This document shows positions 47,179-57,833 of a DNA stretch of 64,000 nt, in pieces. The notes under the pieces are model-generated. The model was given only the letters and a program-made list of their open reading frames with translations, was not told where the DNA came from and made no database searches. Positions within the stretch are counted from its first letter, which is position 1; every line of letters starts with the position of its first letter. The stretch lies in contig NZ_CP077095.1 in the NCBI RefSeq assembly GCF_014268885.2, positions 2,175,501 through 2,239,500 of the forward strand, read 5' to 3'. A program made the translations under genes and the position numbers. Source of the stretch: Pseudomonas xantholysinigenes (GTDB taxonomy: Bacteria; Pseudomonadota; Gammaproteobacteria; Pseudomonadales; Pseudomonadaceae).

Positions 47179-48504
47179 ATGGACCTGTTTCGTAGCGAAC
47201 CTGTCGCCCAGCCCCTGGCCGCTCGCCTGCGCCCGTCCAACCTGGACGAGTACGTCGGCCAGGAGCACCTGCTGGCGCGCGGCAAGCCGCTGCGCGAGGC
47301 GCTGGAGCAGGGCGCGCTGCACTCGATGATCTTCTGGGGCCCGCCCGGGGTCGGCAAGACCACCCTGGCGCGGCTGCTGGCACAGTTCTGCGACGCCCAC
47401 TTCGAGACGGTGTCGGCGGTGCTGGCCGGGGTCAAGGAGATCCGCCAGGCGGTCGAGGTGGCCAAGCAGCAGGCCGGCCAGTATGGCCGGCGCACCATCC
47501 TCTTCGTCGATGAAGTGCACCGCTTCAACAAGTCGCAACAGGACGCCTTCCTGCCCTTTGTCGAGGACGGCACGCTGATCTTCATCGGCGCCACCACCGA
47601 GAACCCTTCGTTCGAGCTGAACAACGCCTTGCTCTCGCGGGCGCGGGTCTATGTGCTCAAGAGCCTGGACGAAACCGCCCTGCGCAAGCTGGTGGACCGC
47701 GCCCTCAGCGAGGAACGCGGCCTGGGCGCGCGCCACCTGCGGGTAGGCGACGACGCTTTCAAGATGCTCATGGCCGCCGCCGATGGCGATGGCCGGCGCA
47801 TGCTCAACTTCCTCGAGAACGCCTCGGACCTGGCCGAAGATGGCGGCGAAATCGGCGTCGAGCTGCTGCAGAGCCTGCTCGGCGATAGCCGCCGGCGCTT
47901 CGACAAGGGTGGCGAGGCCTTCTACGACCAGATCTCGGCACTGCACAAATCGGTGCGCGGCTCCAATCCCGATGCTGCGTTGTACTGGTACGCGCGCATG
48001 CTCGATGGCGGCTGCGACCCGCTGTACATCGCCCGGCGCGTGGTGCGCATGGCCAGCGAAGACATCGGCAATGCCGACCCGCGGGCCCTGAGCCTGTGCC
48101 TGGCGGCCTGGGACGTGCAGGAGCGCCTGGGTAGCCCCGAAGGCGAGCTGGCGGTGGCCCAGGCCATCACCTACATCGCCAGCGCGCCAAAGAGCAACGC
48201 GGTGTACATGGGCTTCAAGGCGGCGATGCGCGAGGCGGCCGAGCACGGTTCGCTGGAGGTGCCGCTGCACCTGCGCAACGCGCCGACCAAGCTGATGAAG
48301 CAACTGGGCTACGGCGAGGAGTATCGCTATGCCCACGACGAGCCGGACGCCTACGCCGCCGGCGAAGACTACTTCCCCGAACAACTCGAACCGCGCCACT
48401 ACTATCAGCCCGTGCCACGGGGCCTGGAGCTGAAGATTGGCGAAAAGCTCAAGCACCTGGCCGAGCTTGACCGCAGCAGCCCCCGCCAGCGGAGAAAACC
48501 GTGA
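47179..48504 (+). CDS. rarA: Replication-associated recombination protein RarA (MgsA)
   Basis: A 441-residue AAA+ ATPase starting [20 protein letters not shown], with an alternative GTG one codon before. Walker A is [14 protein letters not shown], Walker [21 protein letters not shown], sensor 1 [20 protein letters not shown]. The C-terminal MgsA domain has [20 protein letters not shown]. RarA acts at stalled forks with RecA and SSB. It overlaps crcB by four bases (GTGA) and follows lolA closely, so lolA-rarA-crcB-serS-cysG are probably one transcript. Confidence 0.97.
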   Translation: MDLFRSEPVAQPLAARLRPSNLDEYVGQEHLLARGKPLREALEQGALHSMIFWGPPGVGKTTLARLLAQFCDAHFETVSAVLAGVKEIRQAVEVAKQQAGQYGRRTILFVDEVHRFNKSQQDAFLPFVEDGTLIFIGATTENPSFELNNALLSRARVYVLKSLDETALRKLVDRALSEERGLGARHLRVGDDAFKMLMAAADGDGRRMLNFLENASDLAEDGGEIGVELLQSLLGDSRRRFDKGGEAFYDQISALHKSVRGSNPDAALYWYARMLDGGCDPLYIARRVVRMASEDIGNADPRALSLCLAAWDVQERLGSPEGELAVAQAITYIASAPKSNAVYMGFKAAMREAAEHGSLEVPLHLRNAPTKLMKQLGYGEEYRYAHDEPDAYAAGEDYFPEQLEPRHYYQPVPRGLELKIGEKLKHLAELDRSSPRQRRKP

Positions 48505-48875
48505 TCGCACTCATCGCCGCGGTCAGCGCCGGCGGTATCGCCGGCACGCTGTTGCGCTTCGCCGCCGCCAACTGGGTCGTTGCCCACTGGCCACGGCACT
48601 TCTATCTCGGTACGCTGGCGGTCAACCTGGTCGGCTGCCTGTTGATCGGCGTGCTGTATGGATTGTTCCTGCACAAGCCCCTGGCGCCGGTCGAGCTGCG
48701 CGCCGGGCTGATAGTGGGCTTCCTCGGCGGGCTGACGACTTTTTCTTCCTTCTCGCTCGACACCGTGCGCCTGATGGAAAGCGGGCAGGCCCCGCTGGCT
48801 ATCGGCTACGCCGGGATCAGCGTGGTGGGCGGGCTGCTCGCGACCTGGGCCGGCCTTGCCCTGACCCGATTCTGA
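48501..48875 (+). CDS. crcB: Fluoride exporter CrcB/FluC
   Basis: A 124-residue, four-helix membrane protein. Diagnostic segments are [37 protein letters not shown] and [20 protein letters not shown], which contain the Asn, Phe and Ser/Thr residues of the dual-topology fluoride channel. The GTG start overlaps the rarA stop. No fluoride riboswitch precedes it, which is expected because it lies inside an operon. Confidence 0.96.
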   Translation: MIALIAAVSAGGIAGTLLRFAAANWVVAHWPRHFYLGTLAVNLVGCLLIGVLYGLFLHKPLAPVELRAGLIVGFLGGLTTFSSFSLDTVRLMESGQAPLAIGYAGISVVGGLLATWAGLALTRF

Positions 48876-48893
48876 ACCAACACCTACACATAA

Positions 48894-50186
<1,293 letters not shown>

Positions 50187-51578
50187 ATGGATTACCTGCC
50201 GCTGTTCCACAAGCTGCAGGGCGGCCGGGTGCTGGTCGTCGGCGGCGGCGAGATCGCCTTGCGCAAGGCGCGCCTGCTGGCCGATGCCGGCGCCGCACTG
50301 CGGGTGGTGGCGCCGGACGTCGACGGCCAGTTGGCCGCGCTGGCCCGTGAAGGCGGCGGCGAAGTCCTGGTGCGTGGTTACCAGCCGGCCGACCTGGAGG
50401 GCTGCCGTCTGGTGATCGCGGCCACCGACGACCCCGGGCTCAATGCCCAGGTTTCGGTGGACGCGCAGGCGCGCAGCCTGCCGGTCAATGTGGTGGACGC
50501 GCCGGCCCTGTGCACGGTGATCTTCCCGGCCATCGTCGACCGTTCACCCTTGGTGGTGGCGGTGTCCAGTGGCGGCGACGCCCCGGTGCTGGCGCGCTTG
50601 ATCCGCGCCAGGCTGGAGGCCTGGATTCCTTCGGCCTACGGCGAACTGGCCGGCTTGGCCGCGCGCTTTCGCGACAAGGTCAAGGCCTTGTACCCGGATG
50701 TCAACCAGCGCCGCGGCTTCTGGGAGACCGTGTTCCAGGGCCCGATCGCCGAGCGCCAGCTGGCCGGGCAGGGTGGCGAGGCCGAGCGCCTGCTGCAGGC
50801 GATGGTCGATGGCGCCCCGGTGCAGCAGGGTGGCGAGGTGTATCTGGTCGGTGCCGGCCCCGGTGATCCGGACCTGCTGACCTTCCGCGCCTTGCGCCTG
50901 ATGCAACAGGCCGACGTGGTGCTGTACGACCGCCTGGTGGCCCCGGCCATCATCGAGATGTGCCGGCGTGACGCCGAGCGCATCTATGTGGGCAAGCGTC
51001 GCGCCGACCATGCCGTGCCGCAGGACAAGATCAACCGCCTGCTGGTCGACCTGGCTCGTCAGGGCAAGCGCGTGCTGCGGCTCAAGGGTGGCGATCCGTT
51101 CATCTTTGGGCGCGGTGGCGAGGAAATCGAAGAGCTGGCCGACGAAGGTATACCGTTCCAGGTCGTGCCGGGTATCACCGCGGCCAGTGGTTGCTCGGCC
51201 TATGGCGGCATTCCGCTGACTCACCGCGACTATGCCCAGTCGGTGCGCTTCGTCACCGGGCACTTGAAGGACGGCACCAGCAACCTGCCTTGGCATGACC
51301 TGGTGGCGCCGGCCCAGACCCTGGTGTTCTACATGGGGCTGGTGGGGCTGCCGACCATCTGCGCCGAGTTGATCCGCCATGGTCGCGCGGCCAGCACGCC
51401 TGCGGCGTTGGTGCAGCAAGGCACCACGCGTAACCAGCGGGTGTTCACCGGGACCCTGGCTGATCTGCCTGAGTTGGTGGCGCGCCATGAAGTACATGCG
51501 CCGACCTTGGTGATCGTCGGGGAGGTGGTGCAGTTGCGCGACAAGCTGGCGTGGTTTGAAGGGGCGCAAAACAGCTGA
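50187..51578 (+). CDS. cysG: Siroheme synthase CysG (methyltransferase, dehydrogenase, ferrochelatase)
   Basis: A 463-residue trifunctional enzyme. The N-terminal NAD-binding dehydrogenase/ferrochelatase half has [20 protein letters not shown] and [20 protein letters not shown]. The SUMT half starts near residue 215 ([20 protein letters not shown]) and includes [20 protein letters not shown]. It turns uroporphyrinogen III into siroheme for sulfite and nitrite reductases. The ATG immediately follows the serS stop codon, with no spacer. Confidence 0.98.
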   Translation: MDYLPLFHKLQGGRVLVVGGGEIALRKARLLADAGAALRVVAPDVDGQLAALAREGGGEVLVRGYQPADLEGCRLVIAATDDPGLNAQVSVDAQARSLPVNVVDAPALCTVIFPAIVDRSPLVVAVSSGGDAPVLARLIRARLEAWIPSAYGELAGLAARFRDKVKALYPDVNQRRGFWETVFQGPIAERQLAGQGGEAERLLQAMVDGAPVQQGGEVYLVGAGPGDPDLLTFRALRLMQQADVVLYDRLVAPAIIEMCRRDAERIYVGKRRADHAVPQDKINRLLVDLARQGKRVLRLKGGDPFIFGRGGEEIEELADEGIPFQVVPGITAASGCSAYGGIPLTHRDYAQSVRFVTGHLKDGTSNLPWHDLVAPAQTLVFYMGLVGLPTICAELIRHGRAASTPAALVQQGTTRNQRVFTGTLADLPELVARHEVHAPTLVIVGEVVQLRDKLAWFEGAQNS

Positions 51579-51580
51579 AA

Positions 51581-51697
51581 TCGCCGGGGCCGCTTTGCGG
51601 CCCTTTCGCGGCACGAGGCCGCCTCTACAGGGATCGCGTACCCCTTGTAGGAGCGGCCTCGTGCCGCGAAAGGGCTGCGAAGCAGCCCCCGGCAATC
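51581..51697. repeat. REP pair, inverted
   Basis: GGGCCGCTTTGCGGCCCTTT...GAGGCCGCCTCTACAG on one side mirrors TGTAGGAGCGGCCTCGTGCC...AGCAGCCCCCGG on the other. It fills the convergent gap between cysG and the glutathionyl-hydroquinone reductase. Confidence 0.92.
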
Positions 51698-52657
51698 TCA
51701 ACCCTGCCAGATCCCTCTGCCCGATAACCGTTCCCGGTCATGCGCCAGGCCAAAGTCCTGCAGCGGCCCCTTGGGCACTATCCCGTTCGGGTTGATGGTC
51801 TTGTGGCTCATGTAATAGTGCTTCTGGATATGCTCCATGTTCACCGTGCCGGCCACGCCCGGCCATTGGTAGATCTCGCGCAGCCAGTTGGACAGGTTCG
51901 GGTAGTCGCTCAGACGCCGCAGGTTGCACTTGAAGTGCCCGTGGTACACCGCATCGAAGCGCACCAGGGTAGTGAACAGCCGCACATCGGCTTCGGTCAG
52001 GTATTCCCCGGCCAGATAACGCTGGCCATCCAGTAGCGCCTCCAACTGATCCAGTTCGTTGAACACCTCGTCGAAGGCCTTTTCGTAGGCGTCTTGCGAA
52101 GTGGCAAAACCGGCGCGGTACACACCGTTGTTCACCGCCGGGTAGATGCGTTCGTTGAGCGCGTCGATGGTGGCGCGCAGCGACTCGGGGTACAGGTCCA
52201 GGGTATTGCCGGTCAGTTCGTTGAACGCGGTGTTGAAGATGCGGATGATCTCCGCCGACTCATTGTTGACGATGCGCTTTTGCTGTTTGTCCCACAGCAC
52301 CGGCACGGTCACGCGCCCGGTGTAGTGCGGATCGTCCTGGGTGTAGCGCTGGTGCAGGTACTGCAGTGCGTCGAGGTGATCGCCGCTGGAGCCTTCCTGC
52401 TGGTCGAAAGTCCAGCCGTGCTCGCCCATCAGCCAGCTGACCACCGATACGTCGATCAGCGGTTCCAGGCCCTTGATGGCGCGCAGGATCAGCGTGCGGT
52501 GGGCCCAGGGGCAGGCCAGCGACACGTACAGGTGGTAGCGGCCGGCCTCGGCGGCGGGCAATGAGTTGCGGCGCTGCGCGCTCTCGCGCTGGAAGGCACC
52601 GTCCTTGCTGGTCTGGTACCACTGGTCATGCCAGCGACCATCGATCAAAAGGCCCAT
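51698..52657 (-). CDS. Glutathionyl-hydroquinone reductase (YqjG/Xi-class GST)
   Basis: A 319-residue Xi-class glutathione transferase starting MGLLIDGRWHDQWYQTSKDG behind GAGGAGCTCGAG. The catalytic Cys is in SLACPWAHRTLILR. The RVTVPVLWDKQQKRIVNNES segment and RYLAGEYLTEADVRLFTTLV are typical. The C-terminal EHIQKHYYMSHKTINPNGIV is the Xi-class end. It reduces glutathionyl-hydroquinones using two GSH. It lies alone between cysG and the ybiB-tus operon. Confidence 0.95.
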   Translation of the reverse strand: MGLLIDGRWHDQWYQTSKDGAFQRESAQRRNSLPAAEAGRYHLYVSLACPWAHRTLILRAIKGLEPLIDVSVVSWLMGEHGWTFDQQEGSSGDHLDALQYLHQRYTQDDPHYTGRVTVPVLWDKQQKRIVNNESAEIIRIFNTAFNELTGNTLDLYPESLRATIDALNERIYPAVNNGVYRAGFATSQDAYEKAFDEVFNELDQLEALLDGQRYLAGEYLTEADVRLFTTLVRFDAVYHGHFKCNLRRLSDYPNLSNWLREIYQWPGVAGTVNMEHIQKHYYMSHKTINPNGIVPKGPLQDFGLAHDRERLSGRGIWQG

Positions 52658-52760
52658 CTCGAGCTCCTCGGAACACAATGTTTGTCGTTGGAGCCCAGTC
52701 TAGAGCAAGACGTTCGAATAAATAGTGCAAAGAATGCCGCTATCCAATCGATAAAGTAGA

Positions 52761-53753
52761 TTAATTGCGTGCGTGCCAGTAGGCCCTTGCCTGAGTGAAG
52801 GCTTGCTCGCGACCCAGGCCAAGGCCGCGCAGCGCCAGGGCCATGGTCGCGACCACGGCCAGTTCGCCATAGCTGTCCTCGGCCTCGCCGCGCCATACCG
52901 CCAGCAGGTGCTGCGGTTGCAGGCTGGATGGCTTCACATGGCGCTGGGCGCTGAGGGCGGGCCATTCTTCGTCCCAGGCTGCGCCACCTGCGGCGCCATA
53001 GAGGTGGCTGATAACATCGGGGTTGACCTCGATCTCGCCACCGTCGCCCTTGATCACCAGGGCGTTGTCGCCGAGCAGGCGGCTGGCCTCGCGGTGCACA
53101 GCCTGGTAGCCGGGGTGGAAGATACTTTGCAGGCCGCAGTGGGCCGCCAGCGGGTTGAGCACCCGCGCCAGCGAGTGGATGGGCGAGCGCAGGCCGAGGG
53201 TGTTGCGCAGGTCGATCATGCGTTGCAGCTGCGGAGCCCAGTCCTGCAGCGGGAAAAACGCCAGCCCGTGGTCATCCAGGGCCTGGCTCACCGTAGTCCA
53301 ATCGCGGCACAGCGGGATGTCCAGCAGAGCAAGCAACTGCTCGCTGTACAGCCGGCCGGCCGTATGGGCGCCGCCGCCATGCATCAGGATGCGCACGTCA
53401 TTGTTGGCCAGGCACTTGGCGGCCAGCAGGTACCAGGGCAGGTGGCGCTTCTTGCCCGCATAGCTTGGCCAGTCGAGGTCGACGGCAATGCGCGGCGCCT
53501 GCAGATGCGCGCGCAGGGCCTCGGTGAAACCGGCCAGCTCTTCGGCGCTTTCTTCCTTGTGGCGCAGCAGCATCAGGAAGGCGCCGAGCTGGGTATCCTC
53601 GACCTTGCCTTCGAGCAACAGGGTCATGGCTGCGCGGGCCTCCTCGCGGGTCAGGCCGCGGGCGCCGCGCTTGCCTTTGCCAAGGATGCGCACAAATTCG
53701 GCGAAGGGGTGTTCGGCCGGGGTTTCCAGGGTCAGTGGACGTGGTTCGTTCAT
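52761..53753 (-). CDS. Glycosyltransferase family protein YbiB/TrpD2
   Basis: A 330-residue TrpD2 protein with the anthranilate phosphoribosyltransferase fold but without proven PRTase activity. The N-terminal helical domain (FAEFVRILGKGKRGARGLTR) is followed by AFLMLLRHKEESAEELAGFT and LLAAKCLANNDVRILMHGGG. YbiB of E. coli binds nucleic acid and is SOS-linked. Its ATG overlaps the tusE stop (ATGA), so it is the last gene of the tusDCBE operon here. Confidence 0.9.
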   Translation of the reverse strand: MNEPRPLTLETPAEHPFAEFVRILGKGKRGARGLTREEARAAMTLLLEGKVEDTQLGAFLMLLRHKEESAEELAGFTEALRAHLQAPRIAVDLDWPSYAGKKRHLPWYLLAAKCLANNDVRILMHGGGAHTAGRLYSEQLLALLDIPLCRDWTTVSQALDDHGLAFFPLQDWAPQLQRMIDLRNTLGLRSPIHSLARVLNPLAAHCGLQSIFHPGYQAVHREASRLLGDNALVIKGDGGEIEVNPDVISHLYGAAGGAAWDEEWPALSAQRHVKPSSLQPQHLLAVWRGEAEDSYGELAVVATMALALRGLGLGREQAFTQARAYWHARN

Positions 53754-54085
53754 ATGCAGTTGGTCGGCTTCGGCAGGCCCGCCAGCTTGGCGGCAAGTTT
53801 GGCGGGGGTGCCATTGAACAGGCGGTTCAGGTGCGGGCTGTTGCCTTTTTCCGCACCTAGCTTGAGCGCGGTGTACTTGATCAGCGGGCGGGTGGCCGGG
53901 GAGAGTTGGTATTCCTCGTAGAACTGGCGCAGCAGTTCGAGGATCTCCCAGTGCTCCGCCGTCAGGGCGATGCCTTCGCGAGCGGCGAGGGCTTCGGCGA
54001 CCTCGCGGGACCAGTCTTGCAGCTCGACCAGGAAGCCGTCTTTGTCCAGGGCAATCGTGCGATCGCCGACATTCAGGGTGCTCAT
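53750..54085 (-). CDS. tusE: Sulfur relay protein TusE (DsrC family)
   Basis: A 111-residue DsrC-like protein starting MSTLNVGDRTIALDKDGFLV. The penultimate Cys (PKPTNCI, Cys110), the sulfur carrier of the family, is present. LTAEHWEILELLRQFYEEYQ is the conserved helix. It takes persulfide sulfur from TusD and hands it to MnmA. Its ATG overlaps the tusB stop by four bases. Confidence 0.96.
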   Translation of the reverse strand: MSTLNVGDRTIALDKDGFLVELQDWSREVAEALAAREGIALTAEHWEILELLRQFYEEYQLSPATRPLIKYTALKLGAEKGNSPHLNRLFNGTPAKLAAKLAGLPKPTNCI

Positions 54086-54378
54086 AGCCAGCTGTTGACC
54101 TTGTCGAAGTACAGGGTGAGTTCGACGAAGGCGGGGTAGTCCAAGGCCTTGGCCGGTTGGCCGTCGAGGGCGCGGGCTTGCAGGTCCTCCTCAAGGGCGA
54201 ACAGGCGTTCGCCAAGGTCAGCAGCCTGCAGGGCGGCAAAGGGTTCGCTTCCGGCCTTGAGTGCGTAGGTGGCGTCGCCGCACAGCAGCAGTGCGTCTTG
54301 CGGGCCCAGCAAGCGCAGGCAGCTGGCCAGGCGCTCGTCACCGAAGGGCGAATGGGCGATTACATGCAGGGTCGTCAT
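54082..54378 (-). CDS. tusB: Sulfur relay protein TusB (DsrH family)
   Basis: A 98-residue DsrH-like subunit starting MTTLHVIAHSPFGDERLASC. GPQDALLLCGDATYALKAGS and the C-terminal YPAFVELTLYFDKVNSWL match the family. It forms the TusBCD hexamer. Overlaps with tusC (TGATG, one base) and tusE (ATGA) tie the operon together. Confidence 0.92.
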   Translation of the reverse strand: MTTLHVIAHSPFGDERLASCLRLLGPQDALLLCGDATYALKAGSEPFAALQAADLGERLFALEEDLQARALDGQPAKALDYPAFVELTLYFDKVNSWL

Positions 54379-54737
54379 CAGAGTGTCACCACCTGGTCGA
54401 AACGGGCAATCAGCGCGGCCAGCGCAGTGTCGTCGAGCACCTCGACCGGCAGTTCCAGCGCGCTGCTGTCCAAGCCGCGGCGGGTCAGGCTGTGGCCGCA
54501 GGCGAACAGCTCCTCGACGCCGAACATCGGCAGGGCCTGGAGGTTGGCGGTCAAGTTCTTCTGTTGCAGGGCGTCGGGATGTTGCCCGGCGGCCAGCTGA
54601 AACACGCCGTCGTCGAGGAACAGCATGCCCAGCGGCAGGTCGAAGGCGCCGCCGGCCAGGGCGATGTCCAGCGCCTCGCGGGCGGACGGGCCGCTCCAGG
54701 GCGCCTGGCGGCTGATGATCAGCAAGGACCTGGCCAT
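54378..54737 (-). CDS. tusC: Sulfur relay protein TusC (DsrF family)
   Basis: A 119-residue DsrE/F-fold subunit starting MARSLLIISRQAPWSGPSAR, right after GGAGGTGATTGAG. APWSGPSAREALDIALAGGA is the family opening. It is part of the TusBCD complex. One base separates it from the tusD stop, and its own stop overlaps the tusB start. Confidence 0.94.
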   Translation of the reverse strand: MARSLLIISRQAPWSGPSAREALDIALAGGAFDLPLGMLFLDDGVFQLAAGQHPDALQQKNLTANLQALPMFGVEELFACGHSLTRRGLDSSALELPVEVLDDTALAALIARFDQVVTL

Positions 54738-54738
54738 C

Positions 54739-55131
54739 TCAATCACCTCCAAAGCAGACCAGGCGGTCAGCCAGTTGCGCCGCCTCGTGCAACTGGCCCA
54801 GGCCAGACAGTTCCCACGGCATCGGCAGGTTCACCGCTGGGCGCTGGTAGCGGTTGGCCTCGGTATCGTCCAGCACGCCGCGGCGCAGGGCCGCCGCGAT
54901 GCACACCACTGCGTCCAGGCGATGCTCGCTGACGAAGGCGCGCCACTGGGCGGCGATATCCTGCTCGTCCTGGGGCGCAACGATATTGGCCGAGGCGCTG
55001 TGCACCCCGTCCTGGTAGAAGAACAGTCGGGCAATTTCATGCCCACCGGCCAGCGCCGCCTCGGCAAAGCGCAAGGCGCGGCGCGAGGAGGGCGCATGGG
55101 CCGGAGAAAAGACCGCGATGGCGAATTTCAT
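54739..55131 (-). CDS. tusD: Sulfur relay protein TusD (DsrE family)
   Basis: A 130-residue DsrE-like subunit starting MKFAIAVFSPAHAPSSRRAL. LFFYQDGVHSASANIVAPQD and the active Cys in LDAVVCIAAALRRGVLDD are visible. TusD accepts sulfur from TusA and passes it to TusE. It is the first gene of tusD-tusC-tusB-tusE-ybiB. Confidence 0.95.
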   Translation of the reverse strand: MKFAIAVFSPAHAPSSRRALRFAEAALAGGHEIARLFFYQDGVHSASANIVAPQDEQDIAAQWRAFVSEHRLDAVVCIAAALRRGVLDDTEANRYQRPAVNLPMPWELSGLGQLHEAAQLADRLVCFGGD

Positions 55132-55167
55132 GGAAGGCTCGTGCAAATGAATGCGGCCATGATAAAG

Positions 55168-55196
55168 CAAAAAGCCCGTGCGGGTGGGCACGGGCT
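55168..55196 (-). terminator. Rho-independent terminator of the xanthine permease gene
   Basis: Read leftwards, AGCCCGTGC and GCACGGGCT pair around a six-base loop, followed by TTTTGC. It lies after the permease stop and before tusD. Confidence 0.87.
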
Positions 55197-55216
55197 CTTG
55201 GGTGGGCTGGCGTGGC

Positions 55217-56596
55217 TCAGGCCTGTTCCTTGCCCTCGGGCAGGAACCAGTTGAGCAGCAGGGCACAGATGCCGCCGGTGGCGACCCCCGACTCCAGCAC
55301 ATTGCGCAGCGCCGATGGCATGTGCGCGAGGAATTCCGGCACCTGCGCCACACCCAGTCCCAAGGACAGCGACACGGCGATGATCAGCAGGGCGCGGCGG
55401 TCGAGGCGGGTGCTGGCCAGAATATTGATGCCCGAGGCGGCGACCGCGCCGAACATCACCATGGCCGCACCGCCCAGTACCGGCTCCGGCACTGCCTGGA
55501 TCACCCCGGCGACGCTGGGGAACAGCCCCAGCAGGATCAACATCGCGGCAATCCAGACACCGATATGGCGGCTGGCGATGCCGGTCAGCTGGATCACCCC
55601 GTTGTTCTGGGCGAACACCGAGCTGGGGAAGGTGTTGAACACACCGGCCAGCAGCGAGTTGGCACCGTTGACCAGCACGCCGCCTTTGATCCGCTGCATC
55701 CATACCGGGCCTTCCACCGGCTGGCGCGAGACCTTGCTGGTGGCGGTGACGTCACCGATGGCTTCCAGGGACGTGACCAGGTAGATCACCAGCATCGGGA
55801 TGAACAGTGCCCAGGAGAAGCCCAGGCCAAAATGCAGCGGGGTCGGTACCTGGAACAGCGCGGCCTGGTGCATGCCGCTGAAGTCCAGGCGCCCCAGGTA
55901 ACCGGCCAGGGCATAACCCACGGCCAGGGCGATGACGATGGCGCAACTGCGCATCCATACCACCGGGATGCGGTTGAGGATGACGATGATCGCCAGCACC
56001 ACGCCCGACAGCAACAGGTTCTCGCCGTCGGCGAAGGTGCCGTTGGCCATGGCGCCGAAACCACCGCCCATGCTGATCAGGCCGACCTTGATCAGGGTCA
56101 GGCCGATCATCAGTACGACGATACCGGTCACCAGCGGCGTGATCAGGCGTTTGACGAAGGGCAGGATGCGCGAAACGCCCATTTCCACGAACGAACCGGC
56201 GATGACCACACCGAAGATCGCCGCCATCACGCTTTCCACCGGCGTGCCTTGCTTGACCATCAATGCGCCACCGGCAATCAGCGGGCCGACGAAGTTGAAG
56301 CTGGTGCCCTGGACGATCAGCAGCCCGGCGCCGAACGGGCCGAAGCGCTTGCACTGGACGAACGTGGCGATCCCCGAGATCACCAGCGACATCGACACGA
56401 TCAGGTTGGTATCCCGCGCCGACACGCCCAAGGCCTGGCAGATCAGCAAGCCCGGGGTGACGATCGGCACGATGATCGCCAACAGGTGCTGCAGGGCTGC
56501 CAGCAGGCCGATCAGCAGGCGCGGCTTGTCCTCGAGGCCAAGGATCAGTTCATTGGCAGGCGCCGCCGCGCCTGGGCCGTGTTCGTGTGAACTCAT
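55217..56596 (-). CDS. xanP: Xanthine permease XanP-like (NCS2/NAT family)
   Basis: A 459-residue nucleobase:cation symporter of the NAT family with about 14 helices. Alignment by eye with E. coli XanP is strong throughout: LQHLLAIIVPIVTPGLLICQ, LIVQGTSFNFVGPLIAGGAL, GGVLVNGANSLLAGVFNTFP and the NAT signature SVFAQNNGVIQLTGIASRHI. It imports xanthine with protons. The substrate could also be uric acid, as family members differ by few residues. It is a single-gene unit with its own terminator. Confidence 0.87.
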   Translation of the reverse strand: MSSHEHGPGAAAPANELILGLEDKPRLLIGLLAALQHLLAIIVPIVTPGLLICQALGVSARDTNLIVSMSLVISGIATFVQCKRFGPFGAGLLIVQGTSFNFVGPLIAGGALMVKQGTPVESVMAAIFGVVIAGSFVEMGVSRILPFVKRLITPLVTGIVVLMIGLTLIKVGLISMGGGFGAMANGTFADGENLLLSGVVLAIIVILNRIPVVWMRSCAIVIALAVGYALAGYLGRLDFSGMHQAALFQVPTPLHFGLGFSWALFIPMLVIYLVTSLEAIGDVTATSKVSRQPVEGPVWMQRIKGGVLVNGANSLLAGVFNTFPSSVFAQNNGVIQLTGIASRHIGVWIAAMLILLGLFPSVAGVIQAVPEPVLGGAAMVMFGAVAASGINILASTRLDRRALLIIAVSLSLGLGVAQVPEFLAHMPSALRNVLESGVATGGICALLLNWFLPEGKEQA

Positions 56597-56768
56597 GGGA
56601 AATGCTGCCCCGGAAGAAAAAAGGAGCGCATTCTACGGGCTGAATCGGCGCAGGGGTAGAGGCAAGCACGATGCCGGCACAATCGCGGATGAAACACCGG
56701 ATAAGCTGACTTTTAGGTCAATACTTGCTCGGCTATCGAATGTTTCATCCAGGGTTTCGAACAGCCAC

Positions 56769-56796
56769 GAAAAAGCCCGCCGAAGCGGGCTTTTTG
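56769..56796 (-). terminator. Rho-independent terminator of the BI-1/YccA gene
   Basis: Read leftwards, AAAAAGCCCGC and GCGGGCTTTTT pair around a short loop and end in a T-run. It stands 22 bases past the stop codon at 56819. Confidence 0.92.
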
Positions 56797-56818
56797 CTGG
56801 TCATCGTCACCGATTCGA

Positions 56819-57490
56819 TCAGTCGTCGCGACCCATGATGCCGAACAGCTGCAGCAGGCTGACGAACAGGTTGTAGATCGACACGTACAGGCTGATGGTG
56901 GCCATGATGTAGTTGCGCTCGCCACCATGGATGATGGCGCTGGTCTGGAACAGGATGCAGACCGACGAGAACAGCACGAAGCCCGCGCTGATCGCCAGTT
57001 GCAGGCCGCTGATCTGGAAGAAGAAGCTGGCCACCACGGCACCCAGCAGGACGAAGAAACCGGCGGTGATGAAGCCGCTGAGGAAGCTCATGTCCTTGCG
57101 GGTGATCAGCACGTAGGCCGACAGGCCACCGAATACCAGGGCGGTCATGGCGAAGGCCGAGCTGACCACTTCGGCGCCACCGGCCATGCCCAGGTAGCGG
57201 TTGAGGATCGGGCCGAGGATGAAGCCCATGAAGCCGGTGAGGGCGAAGGTGGACACCAGGCCCCAGGCCGAGTCACGCAGCTTGTTGGTGAGGAAGAACA
57301 GGCCGTAGAAGCCGATCAGCACCACGAAGATGTTCGGGTAGCCGACACGCATCTGCTGGGCGACGAAGGCCATGATGCCGCTGAAGGCGAGGGTGAGCGC
57401 CAGCAGGCTGTATGTGTTGCGCAGGACCTTGCTGACCTCCTGCTGCTCGACCTGCTGGCCGTGTTGGACGGCGTAATCCTGTTCGCGCAT
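56819..57490 (-). CDS. Bax inhibitor-1/YccA family membrane protein
   Basis: A 223-residue, seven-helix protein starting MREQDYAVQHGQQVEQQEVS. The BI-1 features are KVLRNTYSLLALTLAFSGIM, the GPILNRYLGMAGGAEVVSSAF segment and the C-terminal NYIMATISLYVSIYNLFVSL. E. coli YccA protects SecY from FtsH, and BI-1 relatives leak Ca2+ or protons. Position next to tRNA-Ser and the tus genes is the standard pseudomonad arrangement. Confidence 0.95.
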   Translation of the reverse strand: MREQDYAVQHGQQVEQQEVSKVLRNTYSLLALTLAFSGIMAFVAQQMRVGYPNIFVVLIGFYGLFFLTNKLRDSAWGLVSTFALTGFMGFILGPILNRYLGMAGGAEVVSSAFAMTALVFGGLSAYVLITRKDMSFLSGFITAGFFVLLGAVVASFFFQISGLQLAISAGFVLFSSVCILFQTSAIIHGGERNYIMATISLYVSIYNLFVSLLQLFGIMGRDD

Positions 57491-57637
57491 GGCGCACTCC
57501 TTTGGGGTGAGACCGCGGTTCGGGACCGGCGGTATTGGAACATATGACGCAGAGCATACCAGAGCTGTCGCAACCCGCGACACAGAGAGTTTGACAGCGT
57601 GTTTCATTACGGTATGATTGCCGCCGCAAAACTAGCT

Positions 57638-57725
57638 GGAAGCGTGGCCGAGTGGTTTAAGGCAACGGTCTTGAAAACCGTCGATGGGCAACTATCCTAG
57701 AGTTCGAATCTCTACGCTTCCGCCA
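57638..57725 (+). tRNA. tRNA-Ser, anticodon TGA
   Basis: An 88-base gene with encoded CCA. The acceptor GGAAGCG pairs with CGCTTCC, followed by discriminator G and CCA. The anticodon loop is CTTGAAA (TGA) on a GGT/ACC stem. The long variable arm (GATGGGCAACTATCC) and T-loop GTTCGAATC identify a class II serine tRNA reading UCA/UCG codons. I saw no duplicated 3' end nearby, so there is no evidence of a tRNA-integrated island. Confidence 0.97.
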
Positions 57726-57730
57726 CATTC

Positions 57731-57756
57731 AAAGCCCTGAATATTCAGGGCTTTTT
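57731..57756 (+). terminator. Rho-independent terminator after tRNA-Ser
   Basis: AAAGCCCTGAA and TTCAGGGCTTT pair, followed by TT, directly after the tRNA. Confidence 0.92.
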
Positions 57757-57833
57757 GCGTTTCTGGGGCAGTGAAAAAGCAGCACGGAAATCCCGGAACT
57801 CCGGAACTTCCGCGCACGCCGCCAACTGCTCCG

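Noticed and set aside
48480..48505. Fluoride riboswitch for crcB
   Set aside because: crcB overlaps rarA and has no leader of its own.
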